Part shown: positions 35,920-44,903 of the stretch, in pieces | Position numbering within the stretch: the first letter of the stretch is position 1 | How the letters are laid out: every line of letters starts with the position of its first letter | Source: Legionella clemsonensis | GTDB taxonomy: Bacteria > Pseudomonadota > Gammaproteobacteria > Legionellales > Legionellaceae | DNA length: 64,000 nucleotides | Direction of reading: 5' to 3' | NCBI RefSeq assembly: GCF_002240035.1 | Contig: NZ_CP016397.1 | Coordinates: 3,208,101 to 3,272,100 of the forward strand | Program-made: the position numbers and the translations under genes | Notes under the pieces: generated by a model | Seen by the model: the letters and a program-made list of their open reading frames with translations, nothing else | Told to the model about the DNA's origin: nothing | Databases searched by the model: none

Positions 35920-36339
35920 ATGATGTTCAAATGCAGGTTAACCGCCTTTGCCGGTGCATTAGTACTTACTGGCGCATCCTTTGCTGCCTTTAAAGCACCG
36001 CCTGTTTGTCCCAGTGTAAGCACTATCAAAGTAGAAGGCTTATCCAATGCAGAGGAATTGATGCCCCAGCTTTATTTTGCCTATGAAATAAGTAATTATG
36101 GCACTGACAATACATGGGTATTTGCCAGCGGCCCATTTGCAGGCGATGATGAAGAAGAGGCATTAGAAGAAGCCAACAAATCGCTGCGCTATTTAGCAGG
36201 TAGTCCTATTGCTGAGCCTGATGAAGGAGGCTGGGTTTGTCTGTATGAATTGGATGAACAGCATTTTGCCATCGCCCTACAATCAGATGTTATGCCATCG
36301 CCCTACAAAATCAGACGTTATTTAAGCAAAAAACACTAA
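35920..36339 (+). CDS. Small secreted protein, DUF4949-like
   Basis: 139 aa with a signal peptide (CRLTAFAGALVLTGASFAAF) and a compact acidic mature part (PPVCPSVSTIKVEGLSNAEE, WVFASGPFAGDDEEEALEEA, ending YKIRRYLSKKH). The pattern is that of Legionella small secreted DUF4949 proteins, of unknown role. AGGGAG lies before the ATG. Two Cys (near residues 29 and 107) could form a disulfide. It is followed by a perfect hairpin. Confidence 0.6.
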   Translation: MMFKCRLTAFAGALVLTGASFAAFKAPPVCPSVSTIKVEGLSNAEELMPQLYFAYEISNYGTDNTWVFASGPFAGDDEEEALEEANKSLRYLAGSPIAEPDEGGWVCLYELDEQHFAIALQSDVMPSPYKIRRYLSKKH

Positions 36340-36368
36340 GGGCTAACGACTATTGTGCAAATAACCAG

Positions 36369-36390
36369 GTACCACGGCTGTCCGTGGTAC
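36369..36390. terminator. Perfect 9-bp hairpin between two genes
   Basis: GTACCACGG, loop CTGT, CCGTGGTAC, located 30 bases after the DUF4949-like stop. No clean T-run follows (tacttaaata), so it is a possible terminator or a binding palindrome. Confidence 0.5.
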
Positions 36391-36464
36391 TACTTAAATA
36401 CTCCAGCAGCAACTATTGTAAGCAGCATTAGCTGGTTAAACTACTTTATTTAGTGGAAAAGTTT

Positions 36465-37025
36465 ATGCACCGATGTGACTGGTCTACAAAAGACGCGCTT
36501 TATACCCAGTATCATGATGAAGAATGGGGTGTGCCAGTTAAAAATTCACAAAAGCTCTTTGAAATGCTTATTTTGGAAGGAATGCAAGCGGGTTTAAGTT
36601 GGTTGACCATTTTAAAAAAGCGTGAGGCAATGCGCGAAGCTTTTCTAAATTTTTCAGCAGAAAAACTTGCCTTGTTAACCAGTGATGATATCCAACAGTT
36701 ACTGCAAAATGAAACTATCATTCGCAATCGGCTAAAAATAGCTTCTGTTCGCACTAATGCACAATGCTTTTTAAAAGTGGCCAATAGAGAAGATATCATT
36801 GACTATTTCTGGCAATTTACCCAGGGTAAGGTCATCCAAAATGCCTGGAAAACTCTTGCAGATATTCCCACTGTGACTGCAGAAGCAACAGCCATGGTCA
36901 AGCAATTAAAAAAAGACGGCTTTTCATTTATGGGCCCCACTACTTGCTATGCATTTATGCAAGCAGTAGGAATGGTTAATGATCACCTTAGCTGCTGTTT
37001 TCGCTGGCGCGAAGTACAACTTTAA
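36465..37025 (+). CDS. tag: DNA-3-methyladenine glycosylase I
   Basis: 186-aa base-excision enzyme that removes 3-methyladenine from alkylated DNA. Starting at 36465, residues fall exactly on the E. coli Tag numbering: Cys4 and His17 (zinc), and Glu38 (base pocket), with His and Cys of the distal zinc pair in VNDHLSCCFRW. This fixes the start and argues against the upstream GTG. GGAA lies seven bases before the ATG. It is a housekeeping repair gene. Confidence 0.95.
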   Translation: MHRCDWSTKDALYTQYHDEEWGVPVKNSQKLFEMLILEGMQAGLSWLTILKKREAMREAFLNFSAEKLALLTSDDIQQLLQNETIIRNRLKIASVRTNAQCFLKVANREDIIDYFWQFTQGKVIQNAWKTLADIPTVTAEATAMVKQLKKDGFSFMGPTTCYAFMQAVGMVNDHLSCCFRWREVQL

Positions 37026-37032
37026 TTACTAA

Positions 37033-37302
37033 TTATTTGCTCAGTTTTTCAATGGTAGAGGTAATGTCTTCAACCTCTCCTGAATAATGGTAATAGATTC
37101 GGTTATGGTAACAATCTATAATGCACAGCGGCTCTTGGGCTTCATCGTTTCTTTGTTTTAGAATCCAGTAAATCCCATCCACCTGATTTTGTTGAATTTC
37201 TTTGAGTAAATCGAGCATTTTATTTTCTTCAAACTCAGCTTGTGTACAGACTAACCCTGCTGCGTGACTGGTTACTTTATAGGCAAAATGTTTTTCTTTC
37301 AT
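37033..37302 (-). CDS. Hypothetical protein, 89 aa
   Basis: Small soluble protein starting MKEKHFAYKVTSHAAGLVCT with strands and helices alternating (GIYWILKQRNDEA, LCIIDCYHNRIYYHYSGEVE). It has no signal peptide or known motif. The start at 37302 is chosen over a 16-residue-longer one because GGTGA lies about 6 bases before it. It converges on tag with seven bases between stops. Function unknown. Confidence 0.5.
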   Translation of the reverse strand: MKEKHFAYKVTSHAAGLVCTQAEFEENKMLDLLKEIQQNQVDGIYWILKQRNDEAQEPLCIIDCYHNRIYYHYSGEVEDITSTIEKLSK

Positions 37303-37457
37303 GATAATCACCAATACCTTATTATATCCGTTGAAATTACAAGTTAACAAGCAATCGGTATATCAGTTACGTAACTTCATTTGAAATCTACTATTAGTAT
37401 AGTTAGTTTATAATTAAAGCAGTCAAAGAAATCACTTCTGCCAAAGGAGTTGGCCTC

Positions 37458-37778
37458 ATGAAAAAGGTACTTATTGGTCTTTCCTCATTGATAATTTGTT
37501 TTAGCTTTCCAGCGATTAGTCAAAAGATTCTTTTAAACCACAAAGCGATTCTTTTGGAACCTCATGGCGAATATTATAGCTTTCCGGAAAATTACAATGT
37601 CACAGCATCTGGCTATCACTTTGTGTTTGTGGGTGGTGTTTATCGAGTTTGTCATCTCAACCCTCAGCCTCAGCTTGCAAACTTGGACATGTTGCGGGTG
37701 CACATTGAGTTAGGTGAACAAAAGTTCTGGTGGAATTGCTATGCTTATGATTCCCGCTTTTTTGAAATTGATTTTTAA
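37458..37778 (+). CDS. Small exported protein, 106 aa
   Basis: Signal peptide MKKVLIGLSSLIICFSFPAI is followed by a mature domain of about 85 residues rich in aromatic residues (HGEYYSFPENYNVTASGYHF, FWWNCYAYDSRFFEIDF) with two Cys that could pair. AAAGGAG precedes the ATG by about eight bases. I recognise no family. It may be a small periplasmic protein of Legionella. Confidence 0.55.
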   Translation: MKKVLIGLSSLIICFSFPAISQKILLNHKAILLEPHGEYYSFPENYNVTASGYHFVFVGGVYRVCHLNPQPQLANLDMLRVHIELGEQKFWWNCYAYDSRFFEIDF

Positions 37779-37856
37779 TCTGAATTAACGATCTTCCTTA
37801 GATCTGATGCCTATTTTTGCTAAAATGTCTCTTTGAATTCTATCCTAGAGAAAACA

Positions 37857-38177
37857 ATGAGACAGAACCAACAACTCCAGAAAAAATTTGATAAAACTTT
37901 ATGCCTTCTAGCCGCTGTCAATTTGGTAACCTCTGTCTTCTATCTCGTTGATACTAAGTTTGGCTTAGCAGCAACCCTTGCTATCAGTGCAGGGACATTA
38001 TATGCATTTCATGAGATAGGTAAAAATAGACGCGTTGGTTCAAACGCGCTGCATCGAGTGCACACCTTTTTTTCTGCCCAGGTGAACAGAGACAGCGCTG
38101 AGGTTTATAATGCTTATAGAAATATCATCAATGGTGGTGCAGCAGTTTACGATGAATTAATATTATCCAACAAGTGA
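37857..38177 (+). CDS. Small membrane protein, about 106 aa
   Basis: MRQNQQLQKKFDKTLCLLAA then one or two membrane segments (AVNLVTSVFYLVDTKFGLAA, TLAISAGTLYAF) and a helical cytoplasmic tail. The start at 37857 is preferred because GAGA lies close upstream; a TTG start 24 bases earlier has no site. Unknown family. It converges with the 232-aa orphan gene across 21 bases. Confidence 0.5.
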   Translation: MRQNQQLQKKFDKTLCLLAAVNLVTSVFYLVDTKFGLAATLAISAGTLYAFHEIGKNRRVGSNALHRVHTFFSAQVNRDSAEVYNAYRNIINGGAAVYDELILSNK

Positions 38178-38198
38178 GTTAACTGGCATCGCCACTCA

Positions 38199-38897
38199 TT
38201 AACTTGTTGCAGAGTGGTTATAATTAAGGCTGCTTTCTTTTAATAACGCTGCTAATGATTCACGGATTTCAGACCAAACAGTGGGATTATAATGCTCTCC
38301 GGATTTTGGTCTTATTACAGTTACAGAGGAGTTTGCTTGTTCAAGCAGCAAAATAAATTCGTCGAGCAAATAAGAGGTAAACGAATGAAAGTTGTAGCGA
38401 GTTTCAGGAGCATAAAAGAAATCATCTAATTTTTTTAGCACAGCCTCAAAGGTATTGGCTTGAATTTCGCTAACACTTTGCGCTCTACTTTGACCCAACA
38501 TGCGATGACGCAGGCCGCTCAGCCAGCCACTTTCTTGACGGGAAAAAGCCCCCTTTAAATAATGTTCCCTGTACTTAACTTGCGCACTTTTAATGGCCTG
38601 TGTAAGTTTATTGATTAAGTTCTCCTCAGACCCTGAAACCCCGGACTCTTGCGCAGTTGAAGTAAAAAATGTCGCTTCTCTGCGGGGGCGCGTTTGTGTG
38701 GGCAGTCTACGCTTGGGTCCCATTGCTCTTGATAAAGTAGGATGATTAAGCTTAACCACTGGAGCACTAGTTCTGGCACTGCTTTGCTTGAAAATTCCTG
38801 TCTCTGAAAAACCAGCTTTTAGCAATTCTTCTTTTCGGAGTGCTACCGTTTTATTCTCAATCTTAGTCTCTTGATGATTAGCTTTCGTTTGCTTCAT
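38199..38897 (-). CDS. Orphan protein, 232 aa, possible Dot/Icm substrate
   Basis: A basic, Ser/Thr-rich, apparently disordered first 90 residues (LRKEELLKAGFSETGIFKQS, then TLSRAMGPKRRLPTQTRPRR) precedes a helical domain (residues 95-232) with GWLSGLRHRMLGQSRAQSVS in its middle. It has no signal peptide or membrane segment. A helical domain behind a disordered head is common among Legionella orphan proteins and substrates. The C-terminus (LAALLKESSLNYNHSATS) is only weakly like a Dot/Icm signal. Unknown function. Confidence 0.5.
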   Translation of the reverse strand: MKQTKANHQETKIENKTVALRKEELLKAGFSETGIFKQSSARTSAPVVKLNHPTLSRAMGPKRRLPTQTRPRREATFFTSTAQESGVSGSEENLINKLTQAIKSAQVKYREHYLKGAFSRQESGWLSGLRHRMLGQSRAQSVSEIQANTFEAVLKKLDDFFYAPETRYNFHSFTSYLLDEFILLLEQANSSVTVIRPKSGEHYNPTVWSEIRESLAALLKESSLNYNHSATS

Positions 38898-38956
38898 TGC
38901 TCTTTTCCTTAAGTGAAACCTTGTTTAGATACGGCACTAAATTGCAAAAGCCTTGA

Positions 38957-40084
38957 TTAAATTAATCGTTTAAAGGCTACAATATGCTGATAAGCGTCAT
39001 TAATTCTTTCCTCCTTAATCTTTCCCTGTTTTACCTTGGTTTCAATGATATTAACTATTTCTTCTAGATCTTGTGGTTTATCTGAAAGTTGATTGCCAAA
39101 CAAAAGCATGTCTGCTCCTGCATTTACAGACAAGGTAATTGCTTGTTCCAAGCCAAAATGTTCACTGATTGCGCGCATTTGCATGTCATCAGTAATAATT
39201 ACGCCATTAAACTGCAGTTGCTCACGAAGAATTTCAGTCAATATTTTGTGAGATAACGTAGCAGGTAACCCACTTTCATCCAAATTACGATTGACAATAT
39301 GCGCGGTCATAATCATGCCACAAGAGGTCTCGTTAGTGAGCAGAAGTTTATAAGGATCCAATTCATAAGCTTGCCAGGAGTCGGTGACATCAACAAACCC
39401 CAAATGGGAATCAGCATTTGCACTACCATGTCCAGGAAAATGTTTATAAACACATTGAATACGATGTTGTAAAAAATCTTGTGAAAAAATACTACTATAA
39501 AAGGCAACATCTTCCGGTTTATCTGAGAAACTGCGACCCAACAATCCTATAATAGGATTATCAGGATTAACATTAACATCAACATCGGGCGCAAAATCTA
39601 AATTAAATCCCGCGTCTTCCAGTGTTTGTGCCATCGTTGTTGCAACCTGATTAGCCTCCTCTGGCGTCATTTTGCCTATCTCGTTTGCAGCAACAGTTTG
39701 TGGGAATCCATATTCTGGTTTAAGACGATTCACTGCCCCACCTTCGTAATCGACTGAAATAAGTAACGGGAGCGGCGGGCGATGGTGCTTTTGATTGGCC
39801 TTCGCATTAGCACGTTGTAATTGTGCGTTTAATTTTTTAACTTGTTCAGGATTTGCTATATTTTTATCAAAAGCTTGAGTACGGTAGTTATAATCAAATA
39901 AAATAACACCACCGATGTTATTTTTATCTATAGCTTTAGCGACAGCAGAAGTATCATCAATGGTTTTACCTTCGAAACCAATGATAAGCATCTGTCCTAT
40001 TTTATCGCGCAAACTAGGCTCACCAGCGTTAGCAATTCCCGCATTTACTAAACAAAAAACTAAGAAAATCTTAAGGTATTTCAT
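38957..40084 (-). CDS. Secreted family-3 glycoside hydrolase (beta-N-acetylhexosaminidase)
   Basis: 375 aa including a signal peptide (MKYLKIFLVFCLVNAGIANA). The family-3 NagZ-type motif KHFPGHG near residue 205 and the nucleophile Asp in VIITDDMQM are present, as are ISVDYEGGAVNRL and NPIIGLLGRSF. NagZ enzymes cut GlcNAc from cell-wall muropeptides; the signal peptide puts this one in the periplasm or outside, unlike cytoplasmic E. coli NagZ. The start at 40084 is chosen because it gives the signal peptide. No strong ribosome site is visible. Confidence 0.85.
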   Translation of the reverse strand: MKYLKIFLVFCLVNAGIANAGEPSLRDKIGQMLIIGFEGKTIDDTSAVAKAIDKNNIGGVILFDYNYRTQAFDKNIANPEQVKKLNAQLQRANAKANQKHHRPPLPLLISVDYEGGAVNRLKPEYGFPQTVAANEIGKMTPEEANQVATTMAQTLEDAGFNLDFAPDVDVNVNPDNPIIGLLGRSFSDKPEDVAFYSSIFSQDFLQHRIQCVYKHFPGHGSANADSHLGFVDVTDSWQAYELDPYKLLLTNETSCGMIMTAHIVNRNLDESGLPATLSHKILTEILREQLQFNGVIITDDMQMRAISEHFGLEQAITLSVNAGADMLLFGNQLSDKPQDLEEIVNIIETKVKQGKIKEERINDAYQHIVAFKRLI

Positions 40085-40237
40085 AGGAATTGGTAGCCAG
40101 GTGGAAGGGTCACATGATAACAATTTGTGCAAAAAGGATCAAGAATGCATTAGTTACCAACCCAAGACATGTCTGCTAGCTTGGCCTTTCAAAAAGTCTG
40201 TGCTATGTTTTCATTAAACTTTTTTCAGGATGAGTAA

Positions 40238-40792
40238 ATGAAAACATTTATTGAGCAGGCGCATTTTTATGCGGAATACCATCAAAAACCCGTGACTCTT
40301 TATACACATCTGGTGGGTGTACCTCTCATTATTTTCTCTTTGATGATTTTTTTAGGTTTTTTTCACTTGATTGTTCCCGGGGTAATGGACACCACCTTGG
40401 CGAGCATTGCAACAGTAGTTTTACTTATTTATTATTTTCTTTTAAATTGGCGCTTAGCCTTGGTCTTAACACCTATTCTATTTTTTCTGCTTTGGCTAGC
40501 CCACCTCATTAGCTGGGCTGGCCCCACCAGTTTTGCTTTGTGGACTTTTATTATCACCTTTGTTCTTGGCTGGGCATTGCAACTAGGTGGGCACTACATT
40601 GAAGGTAAGCGACCTGCTTTAGTGGATAATTTCTGGCAAACATTAATAGCACCACTTTTTTTAACGGCAGAGATCTTTTTTAAATATGGTCGAATGAAAA
40701 CATTGGAAACAGCAATTCATGGTGAACCTGCTACTCCAACAGTAGTTAAAAATGCCACGGTAGAAAAACCTCCTGCTGATGACACGATGTAG
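40238..40792 (+). CDS. Mpo1-like (DUF962/YGL010w) membrane protein
   Basis: 184 aa with four membrane segments. The family residues appear in QAHFYAEYHQKPVTLYTHLV and at QLGGHYIEGKRPALVDN. Yeast Mpo1 is an Fe(II)-dependent dioxygenase that alpha-oxidises 2-hydroxy fatty acids; the conserved His residues here are consistent with such iron binding. Bacterial roles are unproved. The C-terminal 30 residues (PATPTVVKNATVEKPPADDT) look disordered. Single-gene unit divergent from the glycosidase. Confidence 0.8.
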   Translation: MKTFIEQAHFYAEYHQKPVTLYTHLVGVPLIIFSLMIFLGFFHLIVPGVMDTTLASIATVVLLIYYFLLNWRLALVLTPILFFLLWLAHLISWAGPTSFALWTFIITFVLGWALQLGGHYIEGKRPALVDNFWQTLIAPLFLTAEIFFKYGRMKTLETAIHGEPATPTVVKNATVEKPPADDTM

Positions 40793-40930
40793 GTCACTAT
40801 TCCTCTCATTGTCAGGTGACTGCATTGTTGATGAACGACAGCGTATCTAGAATTTATTATATTACAGTTGCTTTTGATTCAGGGTGAGTACTCATCAATC
40901 ATCCTTGCTCCGCTACATCGAATTAAGCGT

Positions 40931-43039
40931 TTAAACCTTGGTAATCCTAAAACAGTGATGGATACGTTTACTGCGTTTAAAATCTACATCTATTGTTTCT
41001 GCGCTGATATCCTGAACCTTGTATTTCTCACGTACGGAAAGAGAAAGTTTAAAATGCCGAAAATTAGTAGAGAAATATAAAACTCCCTCTTGATTTAACA
41101 AACGGACAGCAGCATCAATTAACTGCTCCTGATCACGTTGTATATCAAGAGTTTGCTGCATTCTTTTTGAATTGGAAAAACTGGGAGGATCAAAAAATAT
41201 GACATCAAAACGATCGCGGGTGATCTTTAACCACTCCAGACAGTCATAATGAATAAACTGATGCCTCGATAAATCGAGGTGATTCAATTTAAAATTATCT
41301 TGCGCCCACTTTAAATACGTTTTGGATAAATCAACATTGACCGTGAAAGCACCCGCTAATGCAGCATGCACGCTGGCGCTGGCTGTGTAGCAAAAGCAGT
41401 TAAGAAAACGAGTACCTGGTTTTAACTGCCCAAAACGCATCCTTAAAGGCCTGTGATCTAAAAATAAGCCCGTATCCAAATAATCATATAAATTAACCTT
41501 TAGCTGGGCAGCACCCTCGACAACAGTCATTTCATGCTTTGTTTGATTCATTTTGTGATATTGATTGCTGCCCTTCTGTGGCCTGCGTTGTTTCACGATC
41601 AATTTATCAGGAGAAATTCCTAACACATCAGGAACAACTTGAATGACTTCCAGACTACGTTTTTCTGCTTTATGCAGAGGAATTGTAGCAGGAGGAGCAT
41701 ATTCCTGTAACACTGCATAATCATTATAAATGTCAATGGCATAAGCGTACTCGGGTAAATCCGCATCATAAACACGATAACAGCTGATTTGCTTACGGTG
41801 AGCCCATTTTTGCAAATGCTGGTAATTTTTTCGCAGACGATTAGCAAACATATGCGCACCTGAAGACAACGCATCGCCTTTACCCATTTTGAGGCGATTC
41901 GCACTTTCAAGTGCAACACAATACAGTTTGCATTCCAGTGGTCCGTTAAATAATGTATATTGCTTACCGGCTCGCAATCCCAATGCTTTGGCTAACAGGG
42001 CATTGGAGGTCAAAATGGCTGCCTGCCAACCCTGGTAATTATTATGCAAAGTCGTACCCAACTGCTGATAAAGGGGAATGAGCTGCGTGGCTTCACTGAG
42101 ACGTTCACCGTAGGGTGGATTACCAATAACCAATCCCTTTTCGTAATGAGGCCGGCAATCTTTAACTGACATTACAGCGAACTCAACTAAAGGAAGCACA
42201 CCAGCTCGTTCGGCATTGGCGTGAGCGATTTTTATTAACTTTGGATTGCTATCGGTTCCTCTTAATTTAACACTTAAGGGTTTAACCTGCTTTAATGCCA
42301 AAGCACGGACTTTTTCCCATAAGGATGACTGATGCTGCGCCCAATAATTGAGAGATTGATCTTGTCGTAACAAACCTGGAGCAATATGACTTGCCATCAT
42401 TGCTGCTTCGATAACAATGGTTCCTGAACCGCAAAACGGATCATGTAAACTGTAGCCTTTTGCCGCTAGCTGAGGCCACTTCGCGCGCAGCAGCATGGCG
42501 GCAGCGATATTTTCTTTAAGTGGTGCGTCACCAGCTTGAGTGCGATAACCTCGTTGATGTAAACTGTAGCCGGTTAAGTCAAAACTTACCGTGATAATGT
42601 CATGTTTTAAATGGGCGTGCAGACGAATTTGTGGCTTTTCGCGATCGATGGAGGGGCGCAGCCCTTTAAATTGACGAAAATGATCAACAATACCGTCTTT
42701 AACCACCTGCGCGCCAAACATGGAATTGCGAATATGGGTTGATGAACCATGAAAATCGATGGCTAATGTTTTATCTGCCGTGAACACGGTTTGCCAGGGA
42801 AATTGATTGCAAAGTTGATAAAGAGTTTGCTCATTATGCGCCTGCCCAGTGAATAACAACAGTTGTACTCTATTAGCCAGGCGTGACCATAAACAAAGCT
42901 GATAAATAACTGCTATATCGCCTTCACCATAGACCCCTTGAGGACTGACACGCGTCACATGTAATCCCAATGCCCTTAGCTCTTCTTCAAGGAGATACTC
43001 TAATCCCTTTGGACAGCTTATAAATAATGAATATTTCAT
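40931..43039 (-). CDS. rlmKL: 23S rRNA methyltransferase RlmKL
   Basis: 702-aa two-domain enzyme methylating G2445 (RlmL part) and G2069 (RlmK part). The N-terminal THUMP domain is followed by an N6/N2-type motif with DPFCGSGTIVIEAA (near 188) and NPPYGERL (near 303). A second SAM domain has FLNCFCYTASASVHAALAGA and FDVIFFDPPSFSNSKRM, the DPPxF motif. The start at 43039 overlaps the darP stop as ATGA, so the two ribosome-biogenesis genes are coupled. Normal length. Confidence 0.95.
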   Translation of the reverse strand: MKYSLFISCPKGLEYLLEEELRALGLHVTRVSPQGVYGEGDIAVIYQLCLWSRLANRVQLLLFTGQAHNEQTLYQLCNQFPWQTVFTADKTLAIDFHGSSTHIRNSMFGAQVVKDGIVDHFRQFKGLRPSIDREKPQIRLHAHLKHDIITVSFDLTGYSLHQRGYRTQAGDAPLKENIAAAMLLRAKWPQLAAKGYSLHDPFCGSGTIVIEAAMMASHIAPGLLRQDQSLNYWAQHQSSLWEKVRALALKQVKPLSVKLRGTDSNPKLIKIAHANAERAGVLPLVEFAVMSVKDCRPHYEKGLVIGNPPYGERLSEATQLIPLYQQLGTTLHNNYQGWQAAILTSNALLAKALGLRAGKQYTLFNGPLECKLYCVALESANRLKMGKGDALSSGAHMFANRLRKNYQHLQKWAHRKQISCYRVYDADLPEYAYAIDIYNDYAVLQEYAPPATIPLHKAEKRSLEVIQVVPDVLGISPDKLIVKQRRPQKGSNQYHKMNQTKHEMTVVEGAAQLKVNLYDYLDTGLFLDHRPLRMRFGQLKPGTRFLNCFCYTASASVHAALAGAFTVNVDLSKTYLKWAQDNFKLNHLDLSRHQFIHYDCLEWLKITRDRFDVIFFDPPSFSNSKRMQQTLDIQRDQEQLIDAAVRLLNQEGVLYFSTNFRHFKLSLSVREKYKVQDISAETIDVDFKRSKRIHHCFRITKV

Positions 43040-43515
43040 GCCACACAAGACCTTAAAAAGCGAAACAATGCCTTCGCAGCTCCGCTATGCTTATTGGTGC
43101 TTCTTTCATCAACTGCTTTCTTAACAAGCTGTCTTAATTGTTGCACATCATCAGGATGATAATGGTCAATAAATTCAGTCAAAGCTTCCTTACCTTCAAT
43201 TATCAGACGTTCGCGCCATTGTTCTATTTCATGAAATATAGCAGTCTGCGCACTGTCCTCAGCAATAAGAGTTTCATAAGCCGCCAAAATAGCCTCGCTG
43301 TCAGAAGCACGCATGAGTTTCCCGATTAATTGCGCCTGACGCCTAATGGCTCCATGACTTTTAATTGCCTTGGCGTCCAGAATAGCCTGACGTAAATTAG
43401 TCGGCAATGGCAATTCATCAAGTTTGCTCGGACTTAAAGCGATTAATTTAACCCCCACTTTTTGCAAGGCTTCTGCTTCACGCTTTTTTTGGGTTTTACT
43501 TTTTTCTTCTTCCAT
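43036..43515 (-). CDS. darP: Ribosome-associated protein DarP (YjgA)
   Basis: 159-aa DUF615 protein that assists late 50S subunit assembly. The opening SKTQKKREAEALQKVGVKLI and ALSPSKLDELPLPTNLRQAI are family hallmarks. The second half is helical. It overlaps rlmKL by four bases, which makes a small two-gene ribosome-maturation unit. Confidence 0.9.
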   Translation of the reverse strand: MEEEKSKTQKKREAEALQKVGVKLIALSPSKLDELPLPTNLRQAILDAKAIKSHGAIRRQAQLIGKLMRASDSEAILAAYETLIAEDSAQTAIFHEIEQWRERLIIEGKEALTEFIDHYHPDDVQQLRQLVKKAVDERSTNKHSGAAKALFRFLRSCVA

Positions 43516-43796
43516 TAACAGACCTTTTATGGAATATAACTATTCATTATAGAAAATTTTTTAATTGTTTTGCCCTGAGCATCACTTCAGCACAGAATAA
43601 ATGCATCTAATTTCAAACACAAAAATGGCTTCATCTACTGTGCTTATGCACAATGTCCATTTGATCTTGCCTCAAAACACGCGCGGAACGTAGATATTAA
43701 ATATGTTTTGCTAGATGCATTTACATGGCTTAAGCATGAACGCGTAAACACTCGGCGTATTCATTTTACCATTTTTAACTGCCTTAAAAATAGAAT

Positions 43797-44711
43797 TTAT
43801 TCAACCACTGCAAAACTGGCTTCTGGTGAGGCTATAAATTTTTTGGGGGGTCTGGCAGCCCAATAAGTACGAGTTATCGCATAAAGATTAAATATTAATA
43901 TAGCAAGTAGTAGTGAATGCAACCACGTTACCGTAAGTTTAATGAATACAGGTAGGGTAATAAAAACACCAACGCATCCTGCCAGACTAAGAATTAACGT
44001 TTTTTTCAAAGGAATTTTATTTTGCTGTACAAAAACCAGAGTGGTTAGTGGTTGCTGCATCGCACCGGCAGTTGTCATAATAGGAAAAGCAACAACGGGG
44101 GAAACATTTAGCAGAAATAGTACAGCCTGTACCATCACAAATAAGCCTATTCCTACTGAAGTAAGCGCTCCACAAATGATCATCGCAAAAAAGCCGATGA
44201 CCAGCTTCCAGGAGTGAAGTTCAACAATATCGCCCCCAACAGGCATCAAACGGAATTGATGACAAATAAGTAGCCCAATAATCACCACAAAACAACCTAT
44301 CATCGCTAACCGAATAGCCTGCTTACTGAGGCGAGTCACTACACTGCCACCAATTAGACCACCAACACAAGCGCCCAAAACCAGGGTGAGCAAGGTCGTC
44401 AGATCCACATCAACAAGACGCATGAAGAAAAATGATTCTATGGTACCAGGAATAACCTGCGCACCATTATTGACAGCAGGTAATTCATCATCAGGAAAAG
44501 TTCCCAGCAATTTAGCCAAGGCAACATTAACTGCGAAACTGCCAATACCCAAGGTATCAGCAATAAAGGCAATAATTCCACTAAAAGTGAGTTTGACATA
44601 ATCAAATAGCGACAACTTAACTGCAGGCTGTTTAAAAAATTTATAAATCATAGCAACCACACAAATTACGGTTAAAACTACAATTGATAAAACAATTAAA
44701 GTGATTGCCAT
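43797..44711 (-). CDS. TSUP/TauE-SafE family transporter
   Basis: 304-aa inner-membrane protein with eight or nine membrane segments, of the sulfite exporter TauE/SafE (TSUP) family. The repeat-half signature is seen as GIIAFIADTLGIGSFAVNVA and again around GALTSVGIGLFVMVQAVLFL. TSUP proteins carry sulfur or organic anions. No sulfur-metabolism genes lie beside it, so the substrate is open. It has a normal start at ATG 44711. Confidence 0.85.
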   Translation of the reverse strand: MAITLIVLSIVVLTVICVVAMIYKFFKQPAVKLSLFDYVKLTFSGIIAFIADTLGIGSFAVNVALAKLLGTFPDDELPAVNNGAQVIPGTIESFFFMRLVDVDLTTLLTLVLGACVGGLIGGSVVTRLSKQAIRLAMIGCFVVIIGLLICHQFRLMPVGGDIVELHSWKLVIGFFAMIICGALTSVGIGLFVMVQAVLFLLNVSPVVAFPIMTTAGAMQQPLTTLVFVQQNKIPLKKTLILSLAGCVGVFITLPVFIKLTVTWLHSLLLAILIFNLYAITRTYWAARPPKKFIASPEASFAVVE

Positions 44712-44903
44712 TACACTCCCACCATCAGTTAAGTCAAGCCACTCTGTTTTTTCAACTTGAGAAAAAAAACAGATGACTAGCGATTATACATTATTTGCCA
44801 TGTCCAGCAAATAGCAAAATGCACAAAATATAATCTTTTTGTTTATATTTTTGCGCTATCCTATACTTAATGCAATAGGAATATCAGAGTATGGAAGACA
44901 CTT

